A stretch of 64,000 bases of DNA from UBA6163 sp031411655 (lineage in GTDB: Bacteria > Planctomycetota > Planctomycetia > Pirellulales > Pirellulaceae), in NCBI GenBank assembly GCA_031411655.1, contig JANOBM010000247.1, positions 1 through 64,000 on the forward strand, given 5' to 3'. The notes under the pieces were generated by a model, which was given only the letters and a program-made list of their open reading frames with translations, searched no databases and was not told the DNA's origin. Of this stretch, positions 27,785-36,919 are shown in pieces. The translations under genes and the position numbers were made by a program. Position 1 is the stretch's first letter. Each line of letters starts with the position of its first letter.

Positions 27785-28138
27785 GGACAGTTTCTCGTGT
27801 GGAGTGATGAGGGAGGTGGAAGTTGTGGAGGCGCTGTGGATGCCGCGAAATGCTGGCACTTCTTGCAATTGCCGTCAAGCTGTCCGCCGCTAAGGCGGCG
27901 ATTTGGGAGCTGGTTTTGCCCGTTTTGATTCGGATTAGGCAAGCTTTGTGGGGCGCGTTCGCGACATTTCAACGCATTCAACGAATTTCATCCACTTCAC
28001 TTGCCGTTTTGCGTATATTGATTGACGAGCCAATCGAATGCGAGCCTTCCGCTGGATTTTTCGTGTTCGTTACTCGGCTGAGTCATTGTTCGCAGTGACC
28101 GAGTCCCCTCCCCTGTCCTTCGCTATCGGAGACGAAAT
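27785..28138. other. Divergent intergenic region (MFS / glutathione peroxidase)
   Basis: About 350 bases between divergent genes, presumably holding both promoters. A TATATT resembling a -10 element lies near 28014 on the plus strand, without a clear -35 partner. No gene, terminator or repeat is evident. Confidence 0.35.
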
Positions 28139-28723
28139 ATGTCGCGTTTGTGTGTTTGTGTCCTGTCAACCAGTTTTGTGTTCATGCTCGGTCTACTTAT
28201 GCCAACCAACTCCCGCGCCGAAGAAGAACATGAGTGCGCTCTCAATTTTAAAGCCGAGACCATCGATGGTGAAACCGTTGATCTCGAAGACTATGAAGGC
28301 AAAGTAGTGTTGGTCGTCAACGTGGCGAGCGAGTGTGGGTTGACGCCGCAGTACAAAGGCCTGCAGGCAATGTACGACCAGTACAAGGACAAGGGTTTTG
28401 TGATCCTCGCGTTTCCCTGTAACCAGTTTGGAAGCCAAGAGCCCGGCAGCGAGGCGGACATCAAACAGTTTTGCAGCACCAAATACAACGTTAGCTTCCC
28501 GCTGTTTAGCAAGATTGAAGTCAACGGGGAGAACGCCGCTCCGATTTATAAATACCTAACCAGTAAGGATGTCACTCCTGCCGGTACAGGTAAAATCAGT
28601 TGGAACTTTGAGAAGTTTTTGATCGATCGCGAAGGTCAATTGATCCATCGCTTCTCACCACGAACGACTCCCAATGACCCAGAGTTGGTCAAAGCCGTCG
28701 AGGCAGAATTAGCAAAAGGCTAA
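28139..28723 (+). CDS. Exported glutathione peroxidase family protein
   Basis: A 194-residue thiol peroxidase of the glutathione peroxidase family that reduces peroxides. A signal peptide (LSTSFVFMLGLLMPTNSRA) indicates export. The catalytic set is present: C66 in ASECGLTPQY, Q96 with a second Cys in FPCNQFG, and W155 in ISWNFEKFL. A cysteine rather than selenocysteine is used, and most bacterial members depend on thioredoxin rather than glutathione. The length fits the family plus the signal. A terminator follows at 28801-28840. With the exported MsrB nearby, it may protect the periplasm or outer envelope. Confidence 0.93.
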   Translation: MSRLCVCVLSTSFVFMLGLLMPTNSRAEEEHECALNFKAETIDGETVDLEDYEGKVVLVVNVASECGLTPQYKGLQAMYDQYKDKGFVILAFPCNQFGSQEPGSEADIKQFCSTKYNVSFPLFSKIEVNGENAAPIYKYLTSKDVTPAGTGKISWNFEKFLIDREGQLIHRFSPRTTPNDPELVKAVEAELAKG

Positions 28724-28800
28724 GGCTCCAAAGGCGAAAGCAATCGTGTGCTCAATTCTTGAGTGCCGAAGCTTGGTGATGATAAGCTCGACAACGAACA

Positions 28801-28840
28801 GGCCCTGTGACGATCCATCGCACGGGGCCGTTTCTTTATT
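28801..28840 (+). terminator. Intrinsic terminator after the peroxidase gene
   Basis: Inverted repeat GGCCCTGTG (28801-28809) with CACGGGGCC (28821-28829), one G-T pair, followed by TTTCTTTATT (28831-28840). It lies 78 bases after the peroxidase stop and just before the stop of the convergent DUF1573 gene. Confidence 0.7.
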
Positions 28841-28849
28841 GATCATTCG

Positions 28850-29836
28850 CTAGCGAGTGATGGTGCCGCTGACGACGCACTCCGCTGCTTTACCGTTGCT
28901 AATGTCGGAAATGATTTTGATCTTCTGAGCAACTTGCGCCGGCTCGTCATCTGCGGTGAAGCTCATCTTCACAAAATGGAGCTTCTTCTTACCTTCCGGT
29001 TTTTCAAAGGTGAAACGCTTGTCGCCACAGTGTATGTCGCTGATTTGAAATTCTTCATCTCCTCGAACAACCAGTCTTTTCTCGATCGATTGACCAGGCT
29101 GCAACGAGCCAAGACTCACCGCCGCTGGACTCAACTCAAGACTTGGTCGAACACGCCCGGAAACCGCCATTTCAATCGTCGGGAAACGCGTGTCGTTGGT
29201 GATCAGCGTCAGACGCTCTCGGATGTCACCCGGCGTCAAGCCGCCCTTCATATTGACGATGACTTTGTAGCTAACCATGCCGGGGGCACGTTGAATCGGC
29301 GATAAACGCACTGCTAAATCGCTGCAGTGGCTACGGACGTCGGTGATTTCCCAGTTGCTTGGGCCGACGTGTGTGACCACCACTTCTTGCTCTTTCGTCT
29401 CGCCCTCACTGGCTTCACCGAAATTAACTTCTTCGGGAGAGAACGTGACGTCCGTTCGAATGAATCCGCGCACCGAAAGCTGAACCTCGGAGTAAAACGG
29501 CTTATCGAATACCACCGTCAACACTGCTGACTTCTGACCGATGTGCGTATCCGTATTGAACTTCGCGATCACAGAACCCGTCTCATGAGTTTTGATCGTA
29601 TCTTGCGTCACTACGGGGGTCGTGCAGCCACAGCTCGTGCGCACCGATGCAATGTGAACGTCTTCCTTGTAGATGTTTTTAAGCTCGAAGTGAAATTCAC
29701 TTTTAGTTCCCCGCCCCACAGTACGAAAATCGTGACTGGTTGTCGTGAACATCATTTTGGCCCAGTCGTCTCCATTCGCGGAGAACGCACTGGAAACCAG
29801 AATTCCAAAGACAAGGCATTTCAAGTTGGAAATCAT
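28850..29836 (-). CDS. Secreted DUF1573 protein
   Basis: A 328-residue exported protein with a signal peptide (CLVFGILVSSAFSANG). The region after it is DUF1573-like: HDFRTVGRGTKSEFHFELKN, then the conserved RTSCGCTTP. Two more immunoglobulin-like beta modules follow (VTFSPEEVNFGEASEGETK and SLELSPAAVSLGSLQPGQS). DUF1573 proteins are common secreted proteins in Planctomycetes and Bacteroidetes, and their function is not known. It is convergent with the glutathione peroxidase gene and starts 104 bases from maf. Confidence 0.85.
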   Translation of the reverse strand: MISNLKCLVFGILVSSAFSANGDDWAKMMFTTTSHDFRTVGRGTKSEFHFELKNIYKEDVHIASVRTSCGCTTPVVTQDTIKTHETGSVIAKFNTDTHIGQKSAVLTVVFDKPFYSEVQLSVRGFIRTDVTFSPEEVNFGEASEGETKEQEVVVTHVGPSNWEITDVRSHCSDLAVRLSPIQRAPGMVSYKVIVNMKGGLTPGDIRERLTLITNDTRFPTIEMAVSGRVRPSLELSPAAVSLGSLQPGQSIEKRLVVRGDEEFQISDIHCGDKRFTFEKPEGKKKLHFVKMSFTADDEPAQVAQKIKIISDISNGKAAECVVSGTITR

Positions 29837-29940
29837 CGACCTAGAACCCTAGCATCTAGAGCGTGGTGCGCTTACGTAGCTTTCGTCGAAAGACGTAGGC
29901 AGTAAGCAAAAAAGGTGGGCGCAGAATTCACGACAGGCAG

Positions 29941-30663
29941 TCAATCGACACTTACAAGAAGTTCGGACAATTCGTCGAACCGCTCCAGTAATTCTGCCAA
30001 TCGTTCCATCGGTAGTCCAACAACGTTGCTTTCGCTCCCCGCATCGGTGATCAAAATCCAATCGTTGCCGTCCTGATAACCAAACGCTCCAGCTTTTCCT
30101 TCCCATTTCATGGAATCAAGATATTGGGCTAAAGTTTCTTCGGTTAGCGACTCCATTCGTAACTCGGTTTGAGTCACATCGACGATACGCTTTTGGGAAC
30201 GGGCGTCCCACAAGCAGATACCCGTAAAGACGTTATGCGTACGGCCGCTGAGTGTTCGCAGCATCTGCTCGGCATGCTCGCGATTGGCCGGTTTTCCAAG
30301 AATCTGTCCGAGACAACTGGCGAGTGTATCGGCGGCTAAAATCATCCCGCTTGAATACCTTTTCACTACATCGGCCGCCTTTTGGTAGGCAAGCCGTGCG
30401 ACCATTTCGGGGGCGGTCTCGCGACTGCATATTCCACACTCCACTCCGTCGGCCGCGGGATCAACGGTAAATGAATATCCGGCAGCGGTCAGCAGTTGCG
30501 CTCGCCGCGGTGACCCGCTTGCCAGAATCAACGGAACGCCACCGGGGATTCGACCATGAGGTAATCCTCGCATCAAAGGCAAGTCGAAAGTTTTGTTATC
30601 CATCGGAATCGGGAGTTTCGGTTCGGCAGGAGTTGGGATTCGCGATTGGTATTCGCGCTCCAT
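29941..30663 (-). CDS. maf: Maf-family nucleoside triphosphate pyrophosphatase
   Basis: A 240-residue cytoplasmic enzyme that hydrolyses non-canonical or modified nucleoside triphosphates. The Maf signature is visible as LILASGSPRRAQLLTAAG. Further motifs are AADTLA, with the conserved catalytic aspartate, and GKPANREHAEQMLRTLSGRTHNV. The C-terminal AGAFGYQDGNDW and NVVGLPMERL are also typical. The first 37 residues are an extension not needed by the fold, and the ATG at 30603 is an alternative start. Maf proteins are linked to septum control in Bacillus. Confidence 0.9.
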   Translation of the reverse strand: MEREYQSRIPTPAEPKLPIPMDNKTFDLPLMRGLPHGRIPGGVPLILASGSPRRAQLLTAAGYSFTVDPAADGVECGICSRETAPEMVARLAYQKAADVVKRYSSGMILAADTLASCLGQILGKPANREHAEQMLRTLSGRTHNVFTGICLWDARSQKRIVDVTQTELRMESLTEETLAQYLDSMKWEGKAGAFGYQDGNDWILITDAGSESNVVGLPMERLAELLERFDELSELLVSVD

Positions 30664-30863
30664 GATCGCTTCGCTGTATTCTACTCGAACTTGGCGCTCA
30701 CTTGGGCACGATGGGCGGGCTCAACGATGAGTGATTAGGTGTAACGATTCCCATGGGTAGGATCGCGTTTGCAAGCTTGATTTCAGTTCGGAAGGATCGC
30801 TGAACCACATTAGAAAACTTGCTTACCAAGGTCGCTGACGTCGCGGTCACCCATTCAGCAAAG

Positions 30864-32531
30864 CTACGCCACACCGGACTCGCCTTCGACGTGCACCACT
30901 TGTATGGGATCGCCAGCGGCTGCCCGAGAAGCAAGATGTTCTTGCAGAATCGTATCCATTGAAGATTTGACTCCAGGAAGGTGCGTCACCAATTTCTCAA
31001 AAGCATCGCGAGAAATACTGATCAAGTCGACGGGTGACCTTGCAACGACAGTAGCCGTTCGCGGTACGTTGGAAATCAATGCCATCTCACCAAATACATC
31101 GCCCGACCGAAGTGTTGCCACGGAACGTCCGTCGCGCTCGATCTGAACCTCTCCCTTCACGATGACATACACCTTGTCGCCGTAGTCACCTTGATCAAAA
31201 ACACGTTCGTCGGTGTGAAAGTGCTCGCGGGCCACCGCCTCAGCATGAAAGATACGAACTTCGGTGATGTCGCGCGGCAGGAACGAACTCCAGAACCAGT
31301 CCGTAAAGATTCGTAACTTACGGTCAAAGCCGGGAAACTTGCTCAGGTAAATCACTCGCCAAAAAACCCAGGCGATGAATCCACGCAGCTTGACTCCCAT
31401 GACATCAGCGACTGCCGACCTGCGGCCAAGAGAGGCCAGTTTGCCAAGTCCCGTGAAGCTAAATTGCTTCATCGGTGTGCCGCGTAGCGAAGCAAGAATG
31501 TTATCGGCGCAGGTACTCGCCTGTCGCAAGGCGTGCTGCGCCGTAGGCGGGGACGTGATGCCGTCGGGTTGCGGAACGGCGGCGCAGTCACCGAGAGCCC
31601 AGACGTTCGACTGGCCGGCCACGTTCATCTCCGGAGCAACCAAGATTCGCCCCGTTCGGTCTTTCGCAAACGGCAACTGCTCGACCATTCGATGTGGCGC
31701 GGCGGGCACGGTCACAACGACAATCCGCGACGAGATCAATTCCTCCTTGATTTGATCTTTTGGGTGGATCACGACACCGATCGAAGTGACCGCTTCCAAT
31801 CGCGTGTTCAGTCGTATATCGATGCCTCGCTTTATCAGAATGCGGTGTGCGTACGCGGCAAGGTCTGCGCCTAGCTCTGGCAAGATGCGATCACCGCTTT
31901 GGAGCAGAATCACTCGCAGTTCGTCCCTCTTCAACGAACGATACATCGGCAGCGCGCTGATCACGAAGTCGTGAAGTTCCGCAATGCACTCAACACCCGA
32001 GAAGCCGCCACCGCCGACGATGAATGTTAAGAGTCGCTGTCGCTCCATGGGGTCCGTTTCATTGTCGGCCTCTTCAAGTACCTGCACAATCGCGTTTCGC
32101 AAACGCAATGCATCGCCGAGATACTTAAATGGGATTGCATGCTCTCGCATGCCGGGGACCAAGTCGTAGTTCAAACGCGAACCAAGGGCAATCACCAAAT
32201 GATCGAAATGCAATTCCTTAAGTTTGGGGCGAAACTCGGGATCGAGCGTGACGACGCGACGCACCAAATCGATGCCGTGCAGTTCGCGAGTATAAAGGCT
32301 TGACTGCCTGGCGATGCGTCGGATCGGCGTGATCACATGCATCATCTCAATCGTTCCAGAGATCACTTCCGGAAGCAACGGTTGAAACACCATGTAGTTC
32401 TCTTGGCTCACCAGCGAAATATCAAATCGCTGTCGCTCCGCTTTGGACATCCGCTGTTCCAGGTACATCGCCGTGTACACCCCAGCGAAGCCACCGCCCA
32501 AAATCAGGATCCGCTTCGTGTTGCCACTCAT
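30864..32531 (-). CDS. Type II NADH dehydrogenase with cyclic-nucleotide-binding domain
   Basis: A 555-residue protein. The N-terminal part is NDH-2: FAD-binding ILILGGGFAG (8-17), FDHLVIALGSRLN, NAD-binding FIVGGGGFSGVE, and WALGDCAAVP. It would oxidise NADH and pass electrons to quinone at the inner membrane without pumping protons. The segment FIAWVFWRVIYLSKFPGF near the middle of the C-terminal half is the usual membrane-anchoring stretch. The last ~130 residues form a cNMP-binding domain with VKGEVQIERDG and the phosphate-binding cassette FGEMALxxNVPRTATV, which has the conserved Glu and Arg. This suggests control by a cyclic nucleotide. The ATG at 32531 starts just before the FAD site; the open frame reaches 32645. 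Confidence 0.92.
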   Translation of the reverse strand: MSGNTKRILILGGGFAGVYTAMYLEQRMSKAERQRFDISLVSQENYMVFQPLLPEVISGTIEMMHVITPIRRIARQSSLYTRELHGIDLVRRVVTLDPEFRPKLKELHFDHLVIALGSRLNYDLVPGMREHAIPFKYLGDALRLRNAIVQVLEEADNETDPMERQRLLTFIVGGGGFSGVECIAELHDFVISALPMYRSLKRDELRVILLQSGDRILPELGADLAAYAHRILIKRGIDIRLNTRLEAVTSIGVVIHPKDQIKEELISSRIVVVTVPAAPHRMVEQLPFAKDRTGRILVAPEMNVAGQSNVWALGDCAAVPQPDGITSPPTAQHALRQASTCADNILASLRGTPMKQFSFTGLGKLASLGRRSAVADVMGVKLRGFIAWVFWRVIYLSKFPGFDRKLRIFTDWFWSSFLPRDITEVRIFHAEAVAREHFHTDERVFDQGDYGDKVYVIVKGEVQIERDGRSVATLRSGDVFGEMALISNVPRTATVVARSPVDLISISRDAFEKLVTHLPGVKSSMDTILQEHLASRAAAGDPIQVVHVEGESGVA

Positions 32532-32924
32532 GAGATATCTGCTTGGAAGTGAGTACTTCGAACCGATGTCAGCAACAACCAACCCAACTTCATTCGAATC
32601 CGAAACAACCATCGCCTGTATTGTACCGATTTCCCAGGGCATCATGTTGGTTGGGATTTATCGGAGAGGCCATGATGCGGCACTATCGCCAAAACGGATT
32701 CAAAGGTGAACTGATCGCACCATCGACGCATGGAAGCACCGCAGGGCGAAATGGAGCCGTCATGGATGCGTGTCAACAGAGGGTTTTGCGCAAAATAGCG
32801 TCTCCTCCAGTGGGTAGGTTTTCGCTCAGCACTGAAATGGGCTAGATTCTAGGTCTTTGGTTCACAGGCTCACGCCAAGCTTTTCCGATCTTGCTTCGGC
32901 CGACTTGATGGCGAGGACGCGTTT
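32532..32924. other. Divergent intergenic region (NDH-2 / metalloprotease)
   Basis: About 390 bases between divergent genes. Short open frames across it have no signal peptide, motif or coding-like composition. Presumably it contains the promoters of both genes. I see no terminator, RNA or repeat. Confidence 0.35.
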
Positions 32925-34349
32925 ATGACTTTTTTCGTTCACCATGGTTCATTGGCTTCGACACGGAGGGCATTGAGCATGGGCGTCGCCGCGCGACGCC
33001 TGGTGCTTATGTGCTCAGTCGTGGTTTGCCAGTTACTTGTTGCCAATCGCTGTGTCGGCGAAGTGACAATGAAGGTGGGCCACGACGCGGATGGAATTGA
33101 GTTTCAATTCGATGGTGTTTCGCTTCCTGTGGTGGATGACCTTGGCGCTACCGCAAAACTTCAAATGGTCAGTGGCGAAGGAGACCGAAATGCTGGAGAC
33201 CTGAAAGTTCTTACCGATGGAAGACTGCCCGCGGATGCCGATGCACCTTCGGAAAGTTACTTCTTTGCCCAGGGAACCGATGGTGGCCGCATCTTGATGG
33301 ATTTTGGAAGAAGGGTTTCGCTTGAAGAAGTCAGTACGTTTTCGTGGCATAACGGTTCTCGCGCACCCCAAGTCTTTACATTGTTTGCAGCGGATGGTGA
33401 GAAATCGCCCTTCGAAGCATCGCCGCATCGGGGAATGGATCCTTTAGGGGTGGGGTGGCGAAAGGTGGTGACGATCAATTCGAGAACGGATGCCGCCAAT
33501 CGACAAGCGACCGGGGGGCAGTATGGCGTGACCATCCGTGCAGACTCCGATGAATTGTCGAACATCCGTTATCTAATGTTTGATATTCACCCGACGGAGA
33601 CCGACGATCCTTTCGGAAATACGTTCTTTTGCGAAATCGATGCGATCGAGCGTTCCACGACTCGACCTCGGCCAATTGTTCGAGATACGTCGGCACTCAT
33701 TCGCTTCACTTCCGAGAACGATCAGTACCGTTTTACGATTGATCCCACGGATGCTCCCGACCTTGCCGGATGGGCCAAAGACTCGTTGTCTCCGGTTGTC
33801 GCAAAGTGGTACCCAACGATCGTTGAGATGCTTCCCAGTGATGGTTTTACACCGGCGAAACAGATCGTTCTGAAGTTTAAAAACAATATGGGCCAAGTGC
33901 CTGCCTATGCATCTGGATCGCAGGTGAGCCTCAACTCACAGTGGTTTCGAAAGGAACTGAAGCGAGAATCACTTGGTGCTGTCGTTCATGAACTTGCGCA
34001 TGTGGTACAGCAATACGATCGAGTCTCACGCTCTACAACCCGCTCAGTACGAACGCCCGGGTGGATCGTCGAAGGGATCGCGGACTATGTCCGTTGGTAT
34101 CGATATGAACCGCAATCTCAAGGAGCTGTCATACGAAAAGAAAATACCGATACTATCCAGTACGATGATAGCTATCGAACGACCGCCAATTTTCTTAATT
34201 GGGTGACCGAGAATCACGATAAGGGTATCGTTAAGGCATTGAATGCTCTCGCGCGAGACGGAGCATACGACGAAATGATTTGGGTCACGAGAACAGGAAA
34301 ATCAGTGCAGGAACTCGGCGCGTTATGGAAACATGCGCTGGTGCAATGA
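32925..34349 (+). CDS. Secreted basic-secretory-protein-type metalloprotease
   Basis: A 474-residue exported protein. A signal peptide is visible after the second in-frame Met (LVLMCSVVVCQLLVANRCVG). Residues of roughly 50-260 look like a beta-sandwich of the discoidin/F5-8C kind (VLTDGRLPADADAP, ILMDFGRRVSLEEVSTFSW), by inference. From about 265 the protein matches the plant and bacterial basic secretory protein (BSP) family, with VAKWYPTIVEML, VHELAHVVQQY (HELAH at 355-359) and TPGWIVEGIADYVRW. The HExxH-like site predicts zinc peptidase activity outside the cell. The start at 32925 has GAGGAC upstream; 32979 is an alternative. Confidence 0.85.
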   Translation: MTFFVHHGSLASTRRALSMGVAARRLVLMCSVVVCQLLVANRCVGEVTMKVGHDADGIEFQFDGVSLPVVDDLGATAKLQMVSGEGDRNAGDLKVLTDGRLPADADAPSESYFFAQGTDGGRILMDFGRRVSLEEVSTFSWHNGSRAPQVFTLFAADGEKSPFEASPHRGMDPLGVGWRKVVTINSRTDAANRQATGGQYGVTIRADSDELSNIRYLMFDIHPTETDDPFGNTFFCEIDAIERSTTRPRPIVRDTSALIRFTSENDQYRFTIDPTDAPDLAGWAKDSLSPVVAKWYPTIVEMLPSDGFTPAKQIVLKFKNNMGQVPAYASGSQVSLNSQWFRKELKRESLGAVVHELAHVVQQYDRVSRSTTRSVRTPGWIVEGIADYVRWYRYEPQSQGAVIRKENTDTIQYDDSYRTTANFLNWVTENHDKGIVKALNALARDGAYDEMIWVTRTGKSVQELGALWKHALVQ

Positions 34350-34486
34350 CAGATGAACTGAACCTATTTCAGCGATATGTCCTGGGCGGTGAATCGCATA
34401 TCTCATCGCTTTCCAGCGTTTACGTGTGAAATAGCAGTCGATCTCTACTCCCATTCGCCGCAATCGTCCTGTCTCACCGAAGGTGC

Positions 34487-35170
34487 TCAATCGCCCAGTC
34501 CCGGAGGTATTGGCCCCGGAGGTATTGGCCCCGGAGGTGTGGGAGGTGAAGGCGTTGGAGGTGGATTACCCGGAGTTTCATTGCTGCTGGGCGGTGTGGG
34601 TGGCGGAAGTAATTGTGCTCGCTGCTGCTGCAATTGTCTTAGAGATCCGCTCAGCGATTCGAGCAACCTTGGGACTTGCCCGGCGGCGAGAAAGACGCGA
34701 CTACTGACTGCTGACTGCGGGAAAAAGCTGGTCAAGAAATCGAGGCCAAACTCACTTGCCCCATGCCCGATCATAACGCCGTTCGCATAGGCGCCGCTCA
34801 ACACTTCGTCCGGCATTTTGAGGTCATCGTAGATCTCTTGCGGGGTCGGGCGGCGTTCGCGAGGATCAACCGGTACCTTCGGGGCCGAAGGAGGGTCGCC
34901 GAATCGCTCGCGATAAATCGACAAGTTCTTATCAAGCGCCTCAATAAACTGAGGCATGACTGAATGCGGCATGATAACGCGTGAAGCAACTCGATGCGGT
35001 CGTCCAATGGTCTGTAAAAAATCGATGATGAATTCATTCGGACCGGTCATCACGATCACGCCCGTACTGAAGCAGCCACCCGCCACGTGGTCCGGCACCC
35101 GTGCACGCAGTTGAGGTGCGCGATCGTCAGGATCGGGCCTGTCTTGGGGAGACGCTGGATCGTTGGTCAT
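34487..35170 (-). CDS. Duplicated DUF3467 protein with Pro-rich tail
   Basis: A 227-residue cytoplasmic-looking protein carrying two copies of a DUF3467-like unit. The first is around residues 36-90 (GVIVMTGPNEFIIDFLQTIG). The second is around 130-180 (GVMIGHGASEFGLDFLTSFF), after an intervening linker with RERRPTPQEIYDDLKMP. The tail is rich in Pro and Gly, encoded by a short DNA repeat (GPIPPGPIPPG). DUF3467 proteins are widespread and uncharacterised. The two units probably arose by duplication and fusion. It is on the minus strand, upstream of the ABC operon. Confidence 0.75.
   Translation of the reverse strand: MTNDPASPQDRPDPDDRAPQLRARVPDHVAGGCFSTGVIVMTGPNEFIIDFLQTIGRPHRVASRVIMPHSVMPQFIEALDKNLSIYRERFGDPPSAPKVPVDPRERRPTPQEIYDDLKMPDEVLSGAYANGVMIGHGASEFGLDFLTSFFPQSAVSSRVFLAAGQVPRLLESLSGSLRQLQQQRAQLLPPPTPPSSNETPGNPPPTPSPPTPPGPIPPGPIPPGLGD
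34500..34540. repeat. 15-base tandem repeat encoding a Pro/Gly tail
   Basis: The unit CCCGGAGGTATTGGC repeats at about 34500-34529, with a third partial copy CCCGGAGGTGTGGG. On the minus strand it codes for the GPIPP repeats near the end of the DUF3467 protein. Such in-frame repeats tend to vary in copy number. Confidence 0.7.
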
Positions 35171-35248
35171 AGCAAAATATCCTTGTCGCGAATGAACTCG
35201 CGAAATTAATGTTTAGTAAGCGATCGGTAGCCTAAGAGTAACATGAGC

Positions 35249-36919
35249 CTAGCGCGGATCGTAGGTCGTGCCGAGTCCTAACGGATCGATTGGCCCTGGA
35301 TGTGCTTCGGCACGGTTCCGCCTAAGCTGTCGCTCCTCGAGTACACGTTTGGGAGTCGCCAGTCGCTGCGGAAGTACTGTACGTCCCAAGAATAGCAGAT
35401 GACCGAAAAAGGCGGTCGCCCCCATCCCGATGATCAACCAAAACGCCACCTCCGGCAACGTGTTCTCATAGGCAATTCCTAACGACCATATCCAATTGGT
35501 GACCTGCCAAAGCGAATACTCATACTGCCGGTAGTCGTTTAAGTGCATGCCGATGGAGTATGGCACGATTGCCATGAGTAGGAGCGTTACCGCCATCGCC
35601 GCTAAGCCGATACCGACTCGCACGGTGTTTCGCTGTCGAAGGAGTGCAATGATCATCCGGACGCCCAGGGCAGCGATGCAGAAGTAAGCAACAATTAACC
35701 CTAAGCAGCGACGAATGGTATCAGGGGCAATTCCCAAGCTCATCGCGTCAGGCATCAACAACACATTCGAAAAAACTTCGTTCATCATTACGAGCATTAT
35801 CGACAAGTTAGCGATCGCAAATACCATTCCTGTAGCGGGCCCTGGTGTGAACCAAATCAAGAGAAGTCGTCCAAGGAATGAAGAGGGAAGTTCTCGACGG
35901 ATCCGAGGTGTCATCGTCGATGCTTCTGCAGACATCATCGCACCGGTTGAAATCCACATGACAATGAGATGAGAGGTTATAAACCAGACCACGGGCATCG
36001 CGAACTGAAAGCCAAGAACCTGAGAGTATGTCGCGACGGCAATGAGCGCAATTTCATGGACAAGCAACGCAACTCGAATGCCAGTGGAACGGTTTTCGCT
36101 TTCTGGAGTCAATTGTGCCGCAGTTCCCATCAAGAATGCGGCTCCGATGGTCGCTGCAAAGGTAAGAACTGCAACCACACAAAAACCAGTCTCGCGACCA
36201 GATAGTGGGTTGCCCAATTGGATCAAATTGATGGCGATAGTCCCGACTGCGAATTCACCCGCGCAGAGTATCAGCATCACGACTAACAATGTCCCCACTT
36301 GGCTTGATCGAACTCTTGCCATCGGTGCGAAAAAAATGGCGACGACCGTGAGAGTGAGGCCTGCGGTAACCAAAAGACCCATCAAGATTGCCAAAGTCGG
36401 CAGGTCGACTCCGCGTAGTGTGTACGCATAGGCGACGCATGGAAACAAAGCCACAAAATAAAGCATCATTTGCAGCGCGGCGCTGCCAAGTTTACCGAGC
36501 ACTATCTGACGGGGTGACAGCGATGTAACACTGAGTAGCTCCAGAGTGCCGTCATCGATTTCTCCTTCTAGCGATCGATACGCCGCGAGGGGCACCACCA
36601 GCAACATCGGGACCGCAAGTACAAGGTAATAGCCCGTCAGCATCGTAGGCGCGGATGGCAAGAAATAGATTCTTGGCATCAGTAGCAAACTGCCCGCAAT
36701 CGACCACGCCAATGCAGCAAATAAAAGCAACGAAAAGGTGACAACGAATTGTCGGCTTTTCAATGCTTGGCGAGTTTCCTTTACTAGGATTGGATTCAGC
36801 GCATCTCCTGCCCATGTGGCCCAACGGTCGACAAATCGCAGCCAGCGCGGTGCTGCGGGGCTTTCTCCCAAAATCGTGAGTAAGTTGCTATCGGTCGAGT
36901 CATTGACGGTCGCACTCAT
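35249..36919 (-). CDS. ABC transporter permease (ABC-2 type)
   Basis: A 556-residue integral membrane protein with about twelve hydrophobic helices, for example FVVTFSLLLFAALAWSIAG and TLAILMGLLVTAGLTLTVV. The N-terminus carries ALNPILVKETRQALKSRQF, a motif usual in ABC-2 permeases before the first helix. The LEGEIDDGTLELLSVTSLSPRQIVLGKL segment is another classic feature. It overlaps the ATPase gene upstream by 4 bases and is the last gene of a four-gene operon (40612 to 35249). The exported substrate is not known. Confidence 0.9.
   Translation of the reverse strand: MSATVNDSTDSNLLTILGESPAAPRWLRFVDRWATWAGDALNPILVKETRQALKSRQFVVTFSLLLFAALAWSIAGSLLLMPRIYFLPSAPTMLTGYYLVLAVPMLLVVPLAAYRSLEGEIDDGTLELLSVTSLSPRQIVLGKLGSAALQMMLYFVALFPCVAYAYTLRGVDLPTLAILMGLLVTAGLTLTVVAIFFAPMARVRSSQVGTLLVVMLILCAGEFAVGTIAINLIQLGNPLSGRETGFCVVAVLTFAATIGAAFLMGTAAQLTPESENRSTGIRVALLVHEIALIAVATYSQVLGFQFAMPVVWFITSHLIVMWISTGAMMSAEASTMTPRIRRELPSSFLGRLLLIWFTPGPATGMVFAIANLSIMLVMMNEVFSNVLLMPDAMSLGIAPDTIRRCLGLIVAYFCIAALGVRMIIALLRQRNTVRVGIGLAAMAVTLLLMAIVPYSIGMHLNDYRQYEYSLWQVTNWIWSLGIAYENTLPEVAFWLIIGMGATAFFGHLLFLGRTVLPQRLATPKRVLEERQLRRNRAEAHPGPIDPLGLGTTYDPR

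Noticed and set aside
32543..32845. 100-residue plus-strand frame in the NDH-2/protease gap
   Set aside because: It overlaps the start of NDH-2, and has no motif, signal peptide or coding-like composition.
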